Shown piece after piece: positions 1 through 5,472 of a DNA stretch of 5,900 nucleotides. Each line of letters starts with the position of its first letter. Within the stretch, counting starts at the first letter, position 1. The notes beneath the pieces were generated by a model, which saw only the letters and a program-made list of their open reading frames with translations, was not told the origin of the DNA and searched no databases. A program made the position numbers and the translations under genes. The DNA is from Halomonas sp. (lineage in GTDB: Bacteria > Pseudomonadota > Gammaproteobacteria > Pseudomonadales > Oleiphilaceae): NCBI GenBank assembly GCA_007135745.1, contig SLIH01000342.1:1-5900 (forward strand), in the 5' to 3' direction.

Positions 1-532
1 AAATGCGGATTACGCACTCTATATACGCGGCATCGCGTCCTACAACATGGACATTGGCCTCGCCCAGCGCTACTTCGGTGTCGCGGCTGACGCCCGGGAT
101 CCCGGACAACAACGCCGGGCATTCGATGATTTCGAACGCCTGGTGACTCAGTTCCCCGACAGCGAATACGCCCCCGATGCCCGTCAACGGATGATCGCAA
201 TCCGTAACCGGCTGGCCAACCTGGAGTTACACGCGGCGCGCTATTACATCAAGCGACAAGCCTACGTGGCCGCTGCCAATCGTGCCCAGAACGTGATCGA
301 GGACTACCCCCGCACGCCCGCGACCGAGGAAGCCCTGGTGATCATGGCGGAGATGTACAAACGGCTGCGCCTCGAAGACGAGCACCAGGATACCGTGGAG
401 GTGCTGGCCCTGAACTACCCCCAGAATCCGGCACTGGGCAGGGACGGCCAGTTCGTCCGCCAGCATTTCGGGATTCAGGATCGCTCCCTGCTGAATGTTG
501 TAACGTTCGGGCTCCTGGGTCGAGGGCATTGA
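1..532 (+). CDS. bamD: BamD, outer membrane protein assembly factor (C-terminal part, 5' end outside window)
   Basis: BamD is the essential lipoprotein of the BAM complex. It sits on the periplasmic face of the outer membrane, binds BamA and helps fold and insert beta-barrel proteins. The first full codon in frame is at position 2, giving 176 residues before the TGA at 530-532; the lipoprotein signal and the first TPR repeats are missing. The visible part keeps the family pattern: YALYIRGIASYN, then RYFGVAADARDPGQQRRAF (compare FFGVDRSDRDPQHARAAF recalled from E. coli BamD), then TPR helices with FPDSEYAPDA, RLANLELHAARYYIKR and VIEDYPRTPATEEAL. The final 30 or so residues run past the E. coli end and close with a less conserved tail (LLNVVTFGLLGRGH). 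An ATG at 47 is internal and should not be taken as the start. The stop directly abuts the stop of convergent nadE. Older annotations call this gene comL. Confidence 0.95.
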   Translation, partial: NADYALYIRGIASYNMDIGLAQRYFGVAADARDPGQQRRAFDDFERLVTQFPDSEYAPDARQRMIAIRNRLANLELHAARYYIKRQAYVAAANRAQNVIEDYPRTPATEEALVIMAEMYKRLRLEDEHQDTVEVLALNYPQNPALGRDGQFVRQHFGIQDRSLLNVVTFGLLGRGH

Positions 533-2161
533 TCAGATACCCGGTCGCCAGCCATTGGTGATCGGGTAGCGCCGATCCTTCCCGAACCCCCGGTCCGTTA
601 TCCGGACCCCAATCGGGGCCTGGCGGCGCTTGTACTCGTTGACATCCACCAGTCGAATCACCCTGGACACATCCTCGCGCTCGAAGCCTTCGGCAATAAT
701 CGACTCCGCGCTATAATCCCGCTCCACATACAACTCCAGAATCTCGTCCAGAACCTCATACTCCGGGAGGCTGTCCTGATCCTTCTGATCTGGCGCCAGT
801 TCGGCAGAGGGCGGACGATCAATGATACGCTGCGGAATCACCTCACCGTCTCGATTGCGCCACCGGGCCAGCCGATAGACCAGTGTTTTCGGCACATCCT
901 TGATGGCACTGAAACCACCGGCCATATCCCCGTACAATGTGGAATAGCCAACGGCCAGCTCACTTTTGTTGCCCGTGGTCAGCACCAGAGAGCCCAGCTT
1001 GTTGGAAAGACTCATCAGCAGCACACCACGAATCCGTGCCTGCAGATTCTCCTCCGTGGTGTCCACGGGCCGATCCCCAAAAGGCTCCGCCAGTTGCTTC
1101 ATGAATTCGTCATAGATGGATTCGATGGAAATCACGCGGTAGCCCACGCCGGTATTCGCAGCAAGGGCTTCGGAATCCTCCAGACTCATGCTCGAGGTGT
1201 AACGGAAAGGCATCATCACCGCCATGACCCGCTCGGCTCCCAGCGCATCGGCGGCCAGTGTCAGGGTCAGCGCCGAATCAATCCCGCCTGACAGACCCAG
1301 AACCACGGATTTAAAGCCGTTTTTCTCCACGTAATCGCGGATTCCGATCATCAGGGCGCGGTACACCGACTCTTCGAGAGACAGTGGGTCCGGCAGTGGC
1401 TGAGACACCGGCTGACAGTGATGATCGTAGTTCAGGTCAACGGGGAAAAGTCCGGTCTCAAACTGGGGCAGTTCCACGCAGCGCGTTCCGGACTGGTCAT
1501 AGACAAGGGAGCCGCCATCAAACACCAGCTCATCCTGACCACCAACCAGGTTGGCGTAAATGATGGTCACATTGTTCTCGCGGGATTTTCGCGCCAACAG
1601 CGCCTGGCGCTGCTGCTGTTTCTCAGTGTCAAAGGGCGAGGCATTGATATTGATGATCAGCGCTGCTCCGGCCTCGGCAGCCGCTTCCACCGGCCCTTCG
1701 TGCCAGAGATCCTCACACACCGTGACCGCCGTCGGAATCCCGCCCAGATCAAAAACAACGCTGGCCTCTCCGGGCGCGAAGTAACGGGCCTCATCAAAGA
1801 CCTGATAATTGGGCAGGTGGTGTTTGCAGCAGACCCGCCGCAGCTCACCGTTCTCGATAATCGCCGCCGCGTTGTACTGCAGCCCCTGCTGATGCAGCGG
1901 CAGACCGATAATCAGCGTGGCCTGCAAGGCCTCGTTCTGGATGCGGTCCATGGCATCCTGAATACGCACGGCAAGACTCGGACGCAACAGCAAATCCTCC
2001 GGCGGATAGCCGGTCAGCGCCAGCTCCGGAAATACAACAACATCGGCCCCATGGGCATCGATGGCTTCCCGCGCCGCCTCAATCACGCGGTCCGTGTTAC
2101 CGGGAATATCCCCGACAACCAGATCCAGCTGCGCGATAACCACTCTTCGACTGACACCCAT
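533..2161 (-). CDS. nadE: Glutamine-dependent NAD+ synthetase (two-domain NadE)
   Basis: This cytosolic enzyme performs the last step of NAD biosynthesis: it adenylates deamido-NAD+ with ATP and amidates it with ammonia released from glutamine. The 542 residues comprise an N-terminal nitrilase-type glutaminase domain (about 5-255) and a C-terminal synthetase domain (about 265-542). The glutaminase triad is visible as E46 (FPELALTGYPPEDLL), K113 (CCKHHLPNYQVFDE) and C149 (VTVCEDLW). The synthetase has the PP-loop SGGIDS at 291-296, TTGNKSE at 395-401, YGDMAGGFSAIKDVPK and the family-typical C-terminus RYPITNGWRP. Length fits the roughly 540-580-residue bacterial two-domain class, not the shorter ammonia-only enzymes. 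The start at 2161 is supported by AGGAGA nine bases upstream. The gene stands alone on the minus strand, convergent with bamD and divergent from pilS. All key residues are present, so it should be active. Confidence 0.97.
   Translation of the reverse strand: MGVSRRVVIAQLDLVVGDIPGNTDRVIEAAREAIDAHGADVVVFPELALTGYPPEDLLLRPSLAVRIQDAMDRIQNEALQATLIIGLPLHQQGLQYNAAAIIENGELRRVCCKHHLPNYQVFDEARYFAPGEASVVFDLGGIPTAVTVCEDLWHEGPVEAAAEAGAALIININASPFDTEKQQQRQALLARKSRENNVTIIYANLVGGQDELVFDGGSLVYDQSGTRCVELPQFETGLFPVDLNYDHHCQPVSQPLPDPLSLEESVYRALMIGIRDYVEKNGFKSVVLGLSGGIDSALTLTLAADALGAERVMAVMMPFRYTSSMSLEDSEALAANTGVGYRVISIESIYDEFMKQLAEPFGDRPVDTTEENLQARIRGVLLMSLSNKLGSLVLTTGNKSELAVGYSTLYGDMAGGFSAIKDVPKTLVYRLARWRNRDGEVIPQRIIDRPPSAELAPDQKDQDSLPEYEVLDEILELYVERDYSAESIIAEGFEREDVSRVIRLVDVNEYKRRQAPIGVRITDRGFGKDRRYPITNGWRPGI
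538..568 (+). other. 13-bp stem-loop just past the bamD stop, inside the nadE 3' end
   Basis: The left arm is TACCCGGTCGCCA (538-550), the loop GCCAT (551-555) and the right arm TGGTGATCGGGTA (556-568). Read as plus-strand RNA all 13 positions pair, two of them as G-U wobbles (544/562 and 547/559). In minus-strand RNA those two become C-A mismatches, so the structure favours the bamD transcript. It begins 5 nt after the bamD stop. There is no U-run behind it (GCGCCGATCC follows), so it is not a canonical intrinsic terminator. It could stabilise or process the bamD mRNA 3' end, or help Rho-dependent termination. The same bases encode the last residues of NadE, so chance cannot be excluded. Confidence 0.5.
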
Positions 2162-2170
2162 TTGACCTGA

Positions 2171-2176
2171 TCTCCT
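2171..2176 (-). promoter_or_regulatory. Shine-Dalgarno of nadE
   Basis: On the minus strand the sequence is AGGAGA, followed by nine bases (TCAGGTCAA) and the ATG ending at 2161. This strong match at normal spacing fixes the nadE start. Confidence 0.8.
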
Positions 2177-2204
2177 GTCACGAATTCGATTTGCAGGCTA
2201 TTAT
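2175..2204 (+). promoter_or_regulatory. Candidate sigma-70 promoter of pilS-pilR
   Basis: CTGTCA (2175-2180, 4 of 6 to TTGACA) is followed after 18 bases by TATTAT (2199-2204, 5 of 6 to TATAAT). A start near 2211 would give a leader of about 64 nt before the pilS ATG. The -10 shares bases with the -10 of the oppositely directed nadE promoter. It is the best plus-strand candidate I can see in this gap, but the assignment is by eye. Confidence 0.35.
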
Positions 2205-2228
2205 AACGACATGAATCCTGTCTGGCTT
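2200..2228 (-). promoter_or_regulatory. Candidate sigma-70 promoter of nadE
   Basis: The minus strand carries a perfect -10 box TATAAT (plus-strand 2200-2205). Seventeen bases upstream lies AAGCCA (2223-2228), a 3-of-6 match to TTGACA. Transcription would begin near 2193 and give a leader of about 30 nt holding the nadE ribosome-binding site. The -10 is convincing and the -35 is weak. The position, in the only gap upstream of nadE, supports the call. Confidence 0.5.
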
Positions 2229-2274
2229 CCACGCCAGCGCCATTCCTTTCCGGACACTGAGAGCCCGAAACGCT

Positions 2275-3924
2275 ATGGTTGCCATGCCGCAATCCGGCCA
2301 GCAACGGCAGCAAGCCCGCCTGTTCCGCATCTATAACTACTATCGGATCGTCATCAGTCTGCTGCTGGTGGGCCTGCTGCTGCTCGAAGCCGAAGTTCTG
2401 GGTACACCGCCACAGCAGACCGCCCTGTTCCAGATCACGGCGCTGAGCTACCTGGCACTCAACATATTCATCGGCCTGGTGCTGCTGGCAGGCTACCCGC
2501 TGCGCCAATGGCACGTGGTTCTTTCGCTGCTGATCGACATCGTTGTGCTGCACCTCCTTGCCGTGTTCAGCGGCGGTATCGGAACCGGTATCGCAAACCT
2601 GATCATCATCAGCGTCGCCGCCGGAAACATCCTTACACCCAGTCGCCTCGGCCTTTTCTACGCAGCACTGGCGACACTGTTTTCCCTGGGTGCGGCCATC
2701 TGGCTGGTCCTGGCTGTCGGACAGGGTGTGGACACCATTGTCCGCGCGGGCATCACCGGCGTCATCTACTTCGCCGTAGCCTTTATAATCCAGTACATCA
2801 CCCGGCGACTCGCCTCCAGCGAGCGGCTGGCAACGGAACGTGCCCACAGCATTGCCCGACTGGAGCAGCTCAACCATCAGATCATCCAGAGGATGCATAC
2901 CGGCATTGTGGTCTCCGACCGCACCGGTACCGTCCATATGGCCAACGGCGCTGCCGGTGAACTCCTTCTGGGAACACGTGAGTCGGCCAGTCAGATCCGC
3001 TACCTGCCCCACCCTCTGAAGCGGCGCATGGAACAATGGCTGAGCGAACCGGGCCTTCGTAGCCAGCCCTTCCATGCCCGGGAAAACACCCCGCAGGTAC
3101 AAGCCAACTTTACCCGGCTGGATCCGCCCCTGGATGATCACATCCTGGTTTTTCTCGAAGACACCGGCAAGATCATGCAGCAGGCTCAGCAGATGAAACT
3201 GGCCTCTCTGGGCCGACTGACCGCGGGCATCGCCCACGAGATTCGCAACCCCCTGGGCGCGATCAGCCATGCCGCGCAGCTTCTGCATGAATCCGATCAA
3301 CTGGTGGATGGCGACCGGAAAATGACCAGCATTATTCAGCGACACAGTCAGCGCGTGAATGCCATTGTGGAGAATGTACTGGAGCTCTCCCGCCGACGTT
3401 CAGCCGATATGCGCCTGGTCGATGTGGGCCAGTGGCTGGCCCGGGTGGTCAACGAGTACCGCGAAGCCAATCCCGAACACTGTGTCATCGACCTCAAGGT
3501 CCGCAACGGCCAGCCCCTGGCGCGATTCGACCCGTCCCAACTGCAGCAGGTTCTGAGCAATCTCATGGATAACGGACTGCGCTACAGCAGGAAACGCACA
3601 AGAGAAGGGAGTCTGACCCTGTGTGTCGGCATCACCGAAGACGGGCAACGCGCCTACATTGATGTCCGCGACCAGGGACCGGGGCTGACCGAGCAGCAAC
3701 GCAACTCCCTGTTCGAACCTTTCTTCACCACCGAACAGGGCGGCACCGGCCTTGGTCTTTATCTGGCGCGGGAGCTGTGCGAGGCCAACCAGGCCCAACT
3801 GGCATTGCTTGACGCCAGCGACAAGGGCTGCTGTTTTAGGATAACTTTTGCCCATCCGCGCCGACGCGTATCTGATTTTCCTGAACCCGTGGAACCAGCG
3901 GAACTGAATCATGACAACCTATAA
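2275..3924 (+). CDS. pilS: PilS, membrane sensor histidine kinase of the PilSR type IV pilus system
   Basis: PilS phosphorylates, and probably dephosphorylates, PilR. In Pseudomonas it senses major pilin in the inner membrane and adjusts pilA expression. The 549 residues hold six predicted membrane helices (about 24-43, 52-73, 79-97, 104-119, 126-148, 157-176) with short loops, a helical linker (177-206), a PAS-like domain (about 200-300), a HisKA domain with phospho-acceptor H321 in LTAGIAHEIRNPLGAI (HExxN phosphatase-type motif), and an ATPase domain with N433 (NLMDNGLRYS), DQGPG at 466-470, FEPFFTTE and GGTGLGLYLARE. The segments RLTAGIAHEIRNPLGAISHA and CCFRITFAHPR match what I recall of P. 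aeruginosa PilS. A short tail follows the ATPase domain. The ATG at 2275 has only a weak upstream GAGAG (spacing 9-11); an ATG at 2284 is the alternative. The 3' end overlaps pilR by 14 bp, indicating co-transcription and probable translational coupling. Confidence 0.95.
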   Translation: MVAMPQSGQQRQQARLFRIYNYYRIVISLLLVGLLLLEAEVLGTPPQQTALFQITALSYLALNIFIGLVLLAGYPLRQWHVVLSLLIDIVVLHLLAVFSGGIGTGIANLIIISVAAGNILTPSRLGLFYAALATLFSLGAAIWLVLAVGQGVDTIVRAGITGVIYFAVAFIIQYITRRLASSERLATERAHSIARLEQLNHQIIQRMHTGIVVSDRTGTVHMANGAAGELLLGTRESASQIRYLPHPLKRRMEQWLSEPGLRSQPFHARENTPQVQANFTRLDPPLDDHILVFLEDTGKIMQQAQQMKLASLGRLTAGIAHEIRNPLGAISHAAQLLHESDQLVDGDRKMTSIIQRHSQRVNAIVENVLELSRRRSADMRLVDVGQWLARVVNEYREANPEHCVIDLKVRNGQPLARFDPSQLQQVLSNLMDNGLRYSRKRTREGSLTLCVGITEDGQRAYIDVRDQGPGLTEQQRNSLFEPFFTTEQGGTGLGLYLARELCEANQAQLALLDASDKGCCFRITFAHPRRRVSDFPEPVEPAELNHDNL

Positions 3925-5272
3925 AGCACTGGTGGTTGACGACGAACCGGATATTCGCGAACTGCTCGATATCACCCTGAGCCGGATGGAGATCGACTGC
4001 TCCACCGCCGCCACCGTGGGTGAAGCCAAAGAGCTGCTGCAGTCCTGCTCGTTCAACCTCTGCCTGACCGACATGAGCCTGCCCGACGGCAACGGCATTG
4101 ATCTCGTCAACTGGATGCAGACCAACTGCCCGGATACCCCGGTTGCCGTTATCACCGCCTACGGCAGCATGGATGCCGCGATTTCCGCACTCAAGTGCGG
4201 CGCCTTCGACTTTGTCTCCAAACCCGTGGAACTTCCGCGCCTGAGGGAGCTTGTTCAGAGCGCGCTGCGCCTGCCCGGCAAAGAAGAGACAACGGAGGAT
4301 ACCGACGCCGGGGACGGCAACCTTCTTCTTGGCGAATCGCCCGAAATTGAACACCTCCGACGCCAGGCGCGCAAGGTGGCCCGCAGCCAGGCGCCGGTTT
4401 ACATCAGCGGCGAATCCGGCAGCGGCAAGGAACTGGTGGCACGCCTGATCCATGAGCAGGGCCCCCGCAGGGACAAACCCTTTGTGCCCGTCAACTGCGG
4501 TGCCATTCCCGATGAGCTGATGGAGAGCGAATTCTTTGGCCATCGCAAAGGAAGCTTCACCGGCGCCAACGAAAACAAAGATGGACTCTTTCAGGCGGCC
4601 CACGAAGGCACCCTCTTTCTGGATGAAGTGGCCGACCTGCCCATCGCCATGCAGGTCAAACTGCTGCGGGCCATTCAGGAAAAAGCTGTGCGACCCGTGG
4701 GTGCTTCGAGTGAAGTCAACGTTGACGTGCGTATCCTCAGCGCCACCCACCGCAATCTCGCCGAACTGGTGGAGAAAGGTGAATTCCGTCAGGATCTCTT
4801 TTACCGCATCAACGTCATTGAGCTCCGCGTACCGCCGCTGCGTGAAAGACCTTCGGATATCCCCTTGCTGGCCCGCCAGATACTCGACCAACTGGCCCGG
4901 GAGTATGAACTGGAGCCGGTCGAGCTGGCCGACGACGCAATGGCAGCGCTTCAGGCCTACCACTTCCCCGGCAACGTCCGCGAACTTGAAAATATCCTGG
5001 AGCGGGCCTTCACCCTCAGCGAAGGCAATCTCATCCGCGCCGAAGAGCTGCAGATGAAAGCCACCTCCCTAACGCCCACCAACGGCGACTCGACGGTGCC
5101 GGAAGCCCCGGAAGGCGAGATCGACCTGGAGAATTACCTGGAGACCATTGAGCGTCGCACCATTGAGAAGGCACTGGAGGCCACCCGATGGAATAAGACA
5201 GCGGCTGCCAGGCGACTGGGGATTTCTTTTCGGGCGTTGCGTTATCGGTTGAAGAAGCTTGGGATGGAGTGA
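3911..5272 (+). CDS. pilR: PilR, sigma-54-dependent response regulator of type IV pilus genes
   Basis: PilR is an NtrC-family enhancer-binding protein. When phosphorylated by PilS it activates sigma-54 RNA polymerase at the pilin promoter. The 453 residues contain a receiver domain (about 4-120) with acidic pocket D10/D11, phospho-acceptor D54 (LTDMSLPDG), T82 and K104; an AAA+ domain (about 138-375) with Walker A GESGSGKE (167-174), the sigma-54 contact loop GSFTGA (214-219), Walker B GTLFLDE (233-239), FRQDLFYR, the arginine-finger region LRERPSDIP and FPGNVRELE; then a linker and a Fis-type helix-turn-helix (about 411-453, KTAAARRLGISFRALRYRLKKLGM). Serine replaces the usual alanine in GAFTGA; as I recall, P. 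aeruginosa PilR has the same GSFTGA, so this supports orthology, not loss of function. The start lies inside pilS with AGCGGAA seven bases upstream. All catalytic residues are intact. Confidence 0.96.
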   Translation: MTTYKALVVDDEPDIRELLDITLSRMEIDCSTAATVGEAKELLQSCSFNLCLTDMSLPDGNGIDLVNWMQTNCPDTPVAVITAYGSMDAAISALKCGAFDFVSKPVELPRLRELVQSALRLPGKEETTEDTDAGDGNLLLGESPEIEHLRRQARKVARSQAPVYISGESGSGKELVARLIHEQGPRRDKPFVPVNCGAIPDELMESEFFGHRKGSFTGANENKDGLFQAAHEGTLFLDEVADLPIAMQVKLLRAIQEKAVRPVGASSEVNVDVRILSATHRNLAELVEKGEFRQDLFYRINVIELRVPPLRERPSDIPLLARQILDQLAREYELEPVELADDAMAALQAYHFPGNVRELENILERAFTLSEGNLIRAEELQMKATSLTPTNGDSTVPEAPEGEIDLENYLETIERRTIEKALEATRWNKTAAARRLGISFRALRYRLKKLGME

Positions 5273-5286
5273 AAAAGAAAGGAAGG

Positions 5287-5314
5287 TTGCAAGTTACAAG
5301 TTGCAGGTTACAAG
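5287..5314 (+). repeat. Four-unit heptamer repeat (TTRCARG) after pilR
   Basis: Four contiguous 7-bp units read TTGCAAG, TTACAAG, TTGCAGG, TTACAAG. Equivalently, this is two 14-bp units (5287-5300 and 5301-5314) differing at one base. The array starts 14 bases after the pilR stop, behind a purine-rich run. It encodes nothing evident. It may be a dispersed intergenic repeat or a short binding-site array. Confidence 0.75.
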
Positions 5315-5387
5315 AAAAGCCTAGTCGAGCGGAGGGAACCGCATCAATGGCACTTTCCATCCGGGAAACCCCTTACCTTCTGCATCT

Positions 5388-5423
5388 TTTCTTCCGAAAA
5401 AACTGGCGGTAATATTTCTTCCG
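5388..5423 (+). repeat. 9-bp direct repeat TTTCTTCCG upstream of fimT
   Basis: TTTCTTCCG occurs at 5388-5396 and again at 5415-5423, 27 bp apart start to start. Both copies lie in the AT-richer part of the pilR-fimT gap. The spacing is not a whole number of helical turns, and I do not recognise the motif as a known operator. It may be a binding-site pair or chance. Confidence 0.35.
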
Positions 5424-5444
5424 GCTCAGGACGAGCCGTTTTCT
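5422..5444 (+). terminator. Terminator-like hairpin between pilR and fimT
   Basis: CGGCTC (5422-5427), loop AGGAC (5428-5432) and GAGCCG (5433-5438) form a perfect 6-bp GC-rich stem, followed directly by TTTTCT (5439-5444). This has the form of a short rho-independent terminator for plus-strand transcripts, plausibly ending pilSR. It lies 150 nt past the pilR stop but ends only 28 nt before the fimT ATG, so it may instead act as a leader attenuator for fimT. The minus strand lacks a U-run. Confidence 0.6.
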
Positions 5445-5459
5445 GAAGGACAATCGGAA

Positions 5460-5465
5460 AGGGAG
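5460..5465 (+). promoter_or_regulatory. Shine-Dalgarno of the fimT-like gene
   Basis: AGGGAG lies seven bases upstream of the ATG at 5473. It is a good match at standard spacing and fixes the start so that the predicted leader peptide is nine residues long, as expected for a type IV prepilin. Confidence 0.75.
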
Positions 5466-5472
5466 TTCAGGG

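Noticed and set aside
1418..2170. Long plus-strand open frame (about 250 codons) opposite nadE.
   Set aside because: It lies wholly antisense to a gene with every NadE motif, and its translation is low-complexity basic/glutamine-rich sequence without a recognisable domain.
2181..2188. Palindrome CGAATTCG in the nadE-pilS gap as an operator.
   Set aside because: The symmetry does not extend beyond eight bases and matches no operator I know; likely chance.
2222..2237. Inverted repeat CTGGC/GCCAG with a 6-nt loop in the pilS leader.
   Set aside because: Only five base pairs with no U-run or extension; too short to call a regulatory structure.
2083..3345. 420-codon minus-strand open frame opposite the first two thirds of pilS.
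   Set aside because: It runs across the divergent promoter region and is antisense to clear PilS membrane and kinase motifs; its translation is histidine/glutamine/glycine-rich shadow sequence.
4214..4219. Serine in place of alanine in the PilR GAFTGA loop as a damaged sigma-54 contact (motif at protein residues 214-219, DNA about 4550-4567).
   Set aside because: The coordinates given are approximate; as I recall, PilR of P. aeruginosa also carries GSFTGA, so this is an ordinary family variant.
3836..4963. 375-codon minus-strand open frame opposite pilR.
   Set aside because: It is a shadow of the conserved receiver and AAA+ domains of PilR in GC-rich DNA; no family resemblance.
5348..5362. 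TGGCAC (5348-5353) as the -24 element of a sigma-54 promoter for fimT.
   Set aside because: The -24 is perfect, but at the required spacing the -12 element reads ATCC instead of TTGC, so the conserved GC is absent; it is weaker at -12 than the candidate at 5404-5419, which at least keeps TT and C.
5436..5444. CCGTTTTCT as an AlgR-like site (recalled consensus CCGTTCGTC) upstream of the minor-pilin gene.
   Set aside because: Only the first five bases and little else agree, and they are explained by the hairpin arm and its T-run.
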